Shown: piece after piece, positions 60,301 to 62,836 of the stretch | Layout of the letters: every line of letters begins with the position of its first letter | Position numbering within the stretch: position 1 is the first letter of the stretch | Source of the DNA: DASYTH01 sp035762905 | GTDB taxonomy: Bacteria > Actinomycetota > Actinomycetes > Mycobacteriales > Pseudonocardiaceae | Direction of reading: 5' to 3' | DNA length: 62,836 bases | Assembly: GCF_035762905.1 (NCBI RefSeq) | Contig: NZ_DASUCC010000008.1 | Coordinates: 1-62,836, forward strand | Program-made: the position numbers and the translations under genes | The notes under the pieces: generated by a model | What the model was told of the DNA's origin: nothing | The model's database searches: none | Seen by the model: only the letters and a program-made list of their open reading frames with translations

Positions 60301-62680
60301 GTTCCAGGGCCAGACCCAGATCACCGCGTCCGCGCCGGGGATCGCCGGGTGCGGCGCGGGCTCGGCCACCCCGGCCGACGTCACCCTGCCGCGAGCCAGC
60401 GCCACGGATCTCGAGCCGTACGAAGGAATGCTGGTTCGGTTCCACCAGACGCTGACCGTCACCGAGCACTTCCAGCTGGGTCGGTTCGGTCAGGTCGTGG
60501 TGTCCTCCGGCGGCCGGCTGCGTCAGCCCACCGCGGACATCCGGGCCACCGACCAGGCGGCGGTGCAGGCGTTGCAGAACGCCAACAACCTCAACCGGTT
60601 GATCGTGGACGACGCCAGCCAGGGACAGAACCCCGACCCGATCGTGTTCGGCCGCGGCGGCGCGCCGTTGTCGGCCAGCAACACGTTGCGCGGCGGGGAC
60701 ACCGTGACCGACCCGGTCGGCGTGCTGACCTACACCTGGGCCGGCAACGCGGCCAGCGGCAACGCCTACCGGTTGCGTCCGGTCGGCTCGGTGGGCGGCA
60801 CCGCGGTATTCGACCCGGTGAACGCCCGGCCGTCCGCGCCGCCGGACACCGGCACCGGCGGCATCAAGGTGGCCAGCGCCAACCTGCTGAACTTCTTCAA
60901 CACGTTCACCGGCTGCCGGTTCGGCACCATCGGCGGCCCGGCCGACTGCCGCGGCGCCTCGGATGCCACGGAGTACCAACGCCAACTCGCCAAGGAGGTC
61001 GCGTCCCTGCGCTTCCTCGACGCGGATGTCGTCGGCTACATGGAGATGGAGAACGACGGCTACGGCCCGGCCAGCGCCGTGCAGGCCTTTGTGGACGCGC
61101 TCAACGCCGCCGACGGCCCCGGTACCTGGGCCTTCATCGACGCCGACGCCGCGACCGGCGTGGTCGACGTGGCCGGCACCGACGCGATCAAGGCCGGCCT
61201 GCTCTACCGCACCGCCTCGGTCACCCCGGTCCCCGGCGCCACCTTCGTCAACCAGCACCCGATCTACGAGCGCCGCCCGGTGGCCCAGACCTTCGCCACC
61301 CCGTCCGGCGCCAAGTTCACCGTGATCGCCAACCACTTCAAGTCCAAGGGATCCTGCCCCGCCTCGGGTCCGGATGCCGACCAGGGCGACGGCCAGAGCT
61401 GCTGGAACCCCCGGCGCACCGTCCAGGCCAACGAACTGGCCAGCTGGATCTCCAGCACCGTGGTCCCCGGTGCCGCCGACCCGGATGTGCTGATCGTCGG
61501 CGACCTCAACTCCTACTCCGGCGAGGACCCGATCGCCGCCCTGGAGTCCGCCGGCTACACCAACCTGATCCGCCACTTCCACGGCCTGGACGCCTATTCC
61601 TACGTGTTCGACGGCCAGTGGGGCTACCTGGACTACGTGCTCGCCTCCGAGTCGATGACCCCCCAGATCACCGGCGCCGGCGACGCCCACCACAACGCCG
61701 ACGAGCCCTCGGTCCTGGACTACCTCACCGACTTCAAGTCCCCAGCCCAGATTGTCTCGCTGTACGCCCCGGACCGCTTCCGCACCGCCGACCACGACCC
61801 GGTCCTGGTCGGCCTGAACCCCGGCGTCCCGGCGACCATCTCCGGCACCCCACCCGCCGGCACCGCCGGTACCCCCTACTCCTTCGCCTTCACCACCAGC
61901 CCCGGCGCGACGGTGACGACGGTTTCCGGCACCCTCCCACCCGGCCTCACCCTGGCCCCGGACGGCACCATCTCCGGCACCCCAACCACCGCCGGCCAGT
62001 TCCCCTTCACCGTCCGCGCCACCAACCCCTTCGGCGCGGCCGAACTCCCCACCGCCATTCAGGTATCGCCCGGGGCCACCACCACAACGCTGACCCCCAC
62101 CGCCAACCCGTCCACCTTCCGCGCCGAACTCCGCTTCACCGCAACGGTCTCCCCGGCCCCCACCGGCGGCACCGTCCAGTTCACAGTGGACGGCCAACCC
62201 CTCGGCGCCCCCGTCCCGGTCACCAACGGCACCGCCACCAGCGCCCAAGCCCCCACCCTCTCGCTCGGCTCCCACCCCGTCACCGCCACCTACTCCGGCG
62301 ACCCGTCCTACCTCACCAGCACCGCCTCGTTCACCCAGGTCATCTGGCTCGCCGTCCAGTTGCTCACCCCCACCGCCGGCGCCCAAATCCCTGCCGGCAC
62401 AGTGGTTCCCATCACCTTCCGCCTCACCGACGCCTCCGGCACCCCCATCCCCCACCTGGCCGCCCTGGCCCTGTTGCTCAGCGGCCGCGTCACCCTCTCC
62501 GCCACCGGCGCCCAACCCCTCCCCACCGCCTTCCCCCTCTACGACCCCCTCACCCACCGCTACGTATTCCTCTGGCCCACCGCCAAACGCCGCACCGGCC
62601 CCGCAACCATCACCGTCACCATCACCTACCCGGGCGCCCCCACCCAACAATCCCAGCGCACCATCACCTTCACCAGGTAG
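57377..62680 (+). CDS. Large secreted multidomain nuclease/phosphatase (EEP family)
   Basis: A 1767-residue exported protein. GTG 57377 follows AGGAG at 5 nt and gives an Arg-rich signal peptide (cleavage near VLAAG). In order: a propeller-like N-terminal region (about 35-365), an Ig-like domain (365-455, SYQWYRG), a cadherin-like region, a second repeat-rich region, an OB-fold (about 890-995) as in ExeM/NucH extracellular nucleases, an endonuclease/exonuclease/phosphatase domain (1160-1480) with ENDGYGP, IANHFKSKG, VGDLNSYSGEDP and TADHDPVL, a putative-Ig repeat and two C-terminal Ig-like repeats. It probably degrades extracellular DNA or phosphoesters. No cell-wall sorting motif is seen at the C terminus. 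Confidence 0.85.
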   Translation: MRRPRLRRSLVGATVTGLVVGMLGVLPAPPVLAAGFGAGNIVVARVGTGDATLSGVATPVFLDEYTPAGVLVQSVALPTTAQGANRRVTMSGSATSEGALAQSADGRYLTLAGYDADPGTAGVVGTTTAAVNRVVARVDGAGVVDSSTAITDAFSTNNVRGAVTDDGGRFWVVGATGGVRLAPLGGGATTQLNSAAPTNIRTVGIAGGQLYVGTGSGTAGVYAVGTGLPTTGGQTPALTAPAPGAYGFVALDRDPGVSGVDTLYVADESGSPNGGVLKFSFDGATWTARGSFRPAGSGIRGLAGSVTPAGVTLFATTSTITNALVKVDDTAAYNAPIAATATVLSTAAANTAFRGVAFAPVPAVAAPAITAQPQDATVSTGGSATLSVAASGTGPLSYQWYRGTAGDTANPESGTGPEFTTPALTATTSYWVRVSGPGGTADSRTATVTVSDTPNTPPTIGPDPVPELALTVGDPDNPPAMRTVDVADAETTDLTVTVASSDPAVATGGVTGAGPTRTLTVTPVGVGHATLTVTVSDGDATASTPFGVSVSAAQPAGTRNHYGASDASTAIDLGGGAMVVADDETNVLRVYDRDHSRYPASSFDVRAAGLALRDGNVTREIDIEAAARTGDTIYWVGSHGQNSSGNTRLNRQELFATTVSGTGTGATLALGGSYQHLRDDLIAWDQANGDALGLAAAATRAPEGDGGGPAGFNIEAAELTPDGGTLLLGFRGPITADGRAIVVPVTNIGALVAANPTTGVAATFGAALRWDLGGRGVREIRRNAAGQYLVIAGPADAGTGAAGEFRFYTWDGNPANAPVQRAGSLDSFGGASKPEALVSVPIPIAGDTAVQVLGDSGDAVWYGDGVIAKELPLAQRKTVGRTVTVGAAPACTAPVTAIGAVQGSTDVSPVAGQVVTVRGTVVADYEGAQPALRGFYLQDGGDGNPSTSDGVFVFDNGANLVSNGDLVEVTGTVSEFQGQTQITASAPGIAGCGAGSATPADVTLPRASATDLEPYEGMLVRFHQTLTVTEHFQLGRFGQVVVSSGGRLRQPTADIRATDQAAVQALQNANNLNRLIVDDASQGQNPDPIVFGRGGAPLSASNTLRGGDTVTDPVGVLTYTWAGNAASGNAYRLRPVGSVGGTAVFDPVNARPSAPPDTGTGGIKVASANLLNFFNTFTGCRFGTIGGPADCRGASDATEYQRQLAKEVASLRFLDADVVGYMEMENDGYGPASAVQAFVDALNAADGPGTWAFIDADAATGVVDVAGTDAIKAGLLYRTASVTPVPGATFVNQHPIYERRPVAQTFATPSGAKFTVIANHFKSKGSCPASGPDADQGDGQSCWNPRRTVQANELASWISSTVVPGAADPDVLIVGDLNSYSGEDPIAALESAGYTNLIRHFHGLDAYSYVFDGQWGYLDYVLASESMTPQITGAGDAHHNADEPSVLDYLTDFKSPAQIVSLYAPDRFRTADHDPVLVGLNPGVPATISGTPPAGTAGTPYSFAFTTSPGATVTTVSGTLPPGLTLAPDGTISGTPTTAGQFPFTVRATNPFGAAELPTAIQVSPGATTTTLTPTANPSTFRAELRFTATVSPAPTGGTVQFTVDGQPLGAPVPVTNGTATSAQAPTLSLGSHPVTATYSGDPSYLTSTASFTQVIWLAVQLLTPTAGAQIPAGTVVPITFRLTDASGTPIPHLAALALLLSGRVTLSATGAQPLPTAFPLYDPLTHRYVFLWPTAKRRTGPATITVTITYPGAPTQQSQRTITFTR

Positions 62681-62696
62681 CAACTTCCCTAGCCGC

Positions 62697-62836
62697 GGGG
62701 CTGTCAATTTAACGGTGTAACTGGATCTTGTTGTTAGTTTCGTCCGGTGGACAGGCGTCCGTCGAAGGCGAGGTCGAAGGCGTTGAGGGCGGCTTTCCAG
62801 CGCATGGTCCAGCGCCCACGGCCCTTTCCGGTGGGG
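62697..62836 (-). mobile_element. End of an IS256-family element (partial)
   Basis: Beginning about 17 bp after the nuclease stop codon, GGGGCTGTCAATTTAACGG followed by TGTAA resembles an IS256-type terminal inverted repeat, and a transposase C terminus follows on the minus strand. The rest of the element lies beyond the window. Confidence 0.65.
62734..62836 (-). CDS. IS256-family (mutator-type) transposase, C-terminal fragment
   Basis: Reading the minus strand, the last 34 codons before TAA (62734-62736) give RWTMRWKAALNAFDLAFDG followed by RLSTGRN. The RW..RWK.ALN.F...F.GRL pattern is typical of the C terminus of IS256-type transposases. The N-terminal part lies outside the window, so intactness is unknown. 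Confidence 0.75.
   Translation of the reverse strand, partial: PTGKGRGRWTMRWKAALNAFDLAFDGRLSTGRN

Noticed and set aside
1..62836. CRISPR array or phage genes
   Set aside because: No regularly spaced identical repeats and no integrase, capsid or terminase-like frames were seen; the only mobile sequence is the IS256-like end at 62697.

Overview
This window looks like a chromosomal stretch from a high-GC filamentous actinomycete, probably of the Pseudonocardiales type. The reasons are GC-rich third positions throughout, GTG/TTG starts and ATGA/GTGA gene overlaps, TTA codons in several genes, an ESX-like gene group, a LAL-type LuxR regulator, and a selenocysteine formate dehydrogenase with its own Sec-decoding genes. 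The species cannot be named from the sequence.

Region 1 (about 1.7-28.8 kb, perhaps extending to the regulators near 37.6-41.7 kb) is an unusual specialised-metabolism gene cluster. A plus-strand block from 3250 to 18772, mostly with stop/start overlaps, encodes an AMP-dependent acyl ligase, two carrier proteins, a ketosynthase, a half-length ketosynthase-like protein, a second ligase, a second ketosynthase, a 4-hydroxymandelate synthase (HmaS-type), an Fe(II)/2-oxoglutarate oxygenase, a DUF3050 (heme-oxygenase-like fold) protein, an O-methyltransferase, the E1 alpha and beta subunits of a 2-oxoacid dehydrogenase, a cytochrome P450, a KAS III-like enzyme, a third carrier protein and a degenerate thiolase-fold protein. 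It is preceded by a transaminase resembling the (dihydroxy)phenylglycine transaminases. There is no ketoreductase, dehydratase or malonyl transferase in the window. An arylpyruvate-derived building block that is activated, condensed by stand-alone ketosynthases and then oxidised and methylated fits the gene set, but the product is not predictable.

Region 2 (20.0-28.3 kb) contains the most unusual signal. A separate plus-strand operon encodes a stand-alone condensation-domain-like protein, a TIGR03086/DinB-like protein whose C-terminal tail ends in MRGVGDGSERE, and a free 22-residue peptide with a strong ribosome binding site that carries the same RGVGxGS motif twice. The three copies differ at synonymous positions, so the peptide sequence looks selected. 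The operon has its own leader (a five-codon ORF with a strong Shine-Dalgarno sequence, then two hairpins) and a dedicated terminator. Opposite it lie two tandem copies of an acyl-ligase/MFS-exporter cassette, each with overlapping stop and start. A hotdog thioesterase follows.

Region 3 (29-41.7 kb) is mixed: a secreted SGNH hydrolase, an HSL-type esterase, a TMEM175-like channel, an ECF sigma factor with two compensating frameshifts and its putative membrane regulator, a DHA2 exporter, a VOC protein, a truncated exonuclease, a second P450 that is a close paralogue of the cluster P450, a large LAL regulator and a divergent P-loop protein.

Region 4 (42.2-53.4 kb) is a self-contained selenocysteine island: a TAT-exported formate dehydrogenase alpha subunit with an in-frame TGA (Sec) codon and a SECIS-like hairpin, an FdhE-like protein, an FeS subunit, an NrfD-type membrane subunit, a Mrp/ApbC ATPase, tRNA-Sec, selA, selB and selD.

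Region 5 (53.5-62.8 kb) has a RibD-like reductase, a minus-strand operon with a YbaB-like protein and a putative type VII secretion substrate, a 1767-residue secreted multidomain endonuclease/exonuclease/phosphatase, and the end of an IS256-family element at the window edge.
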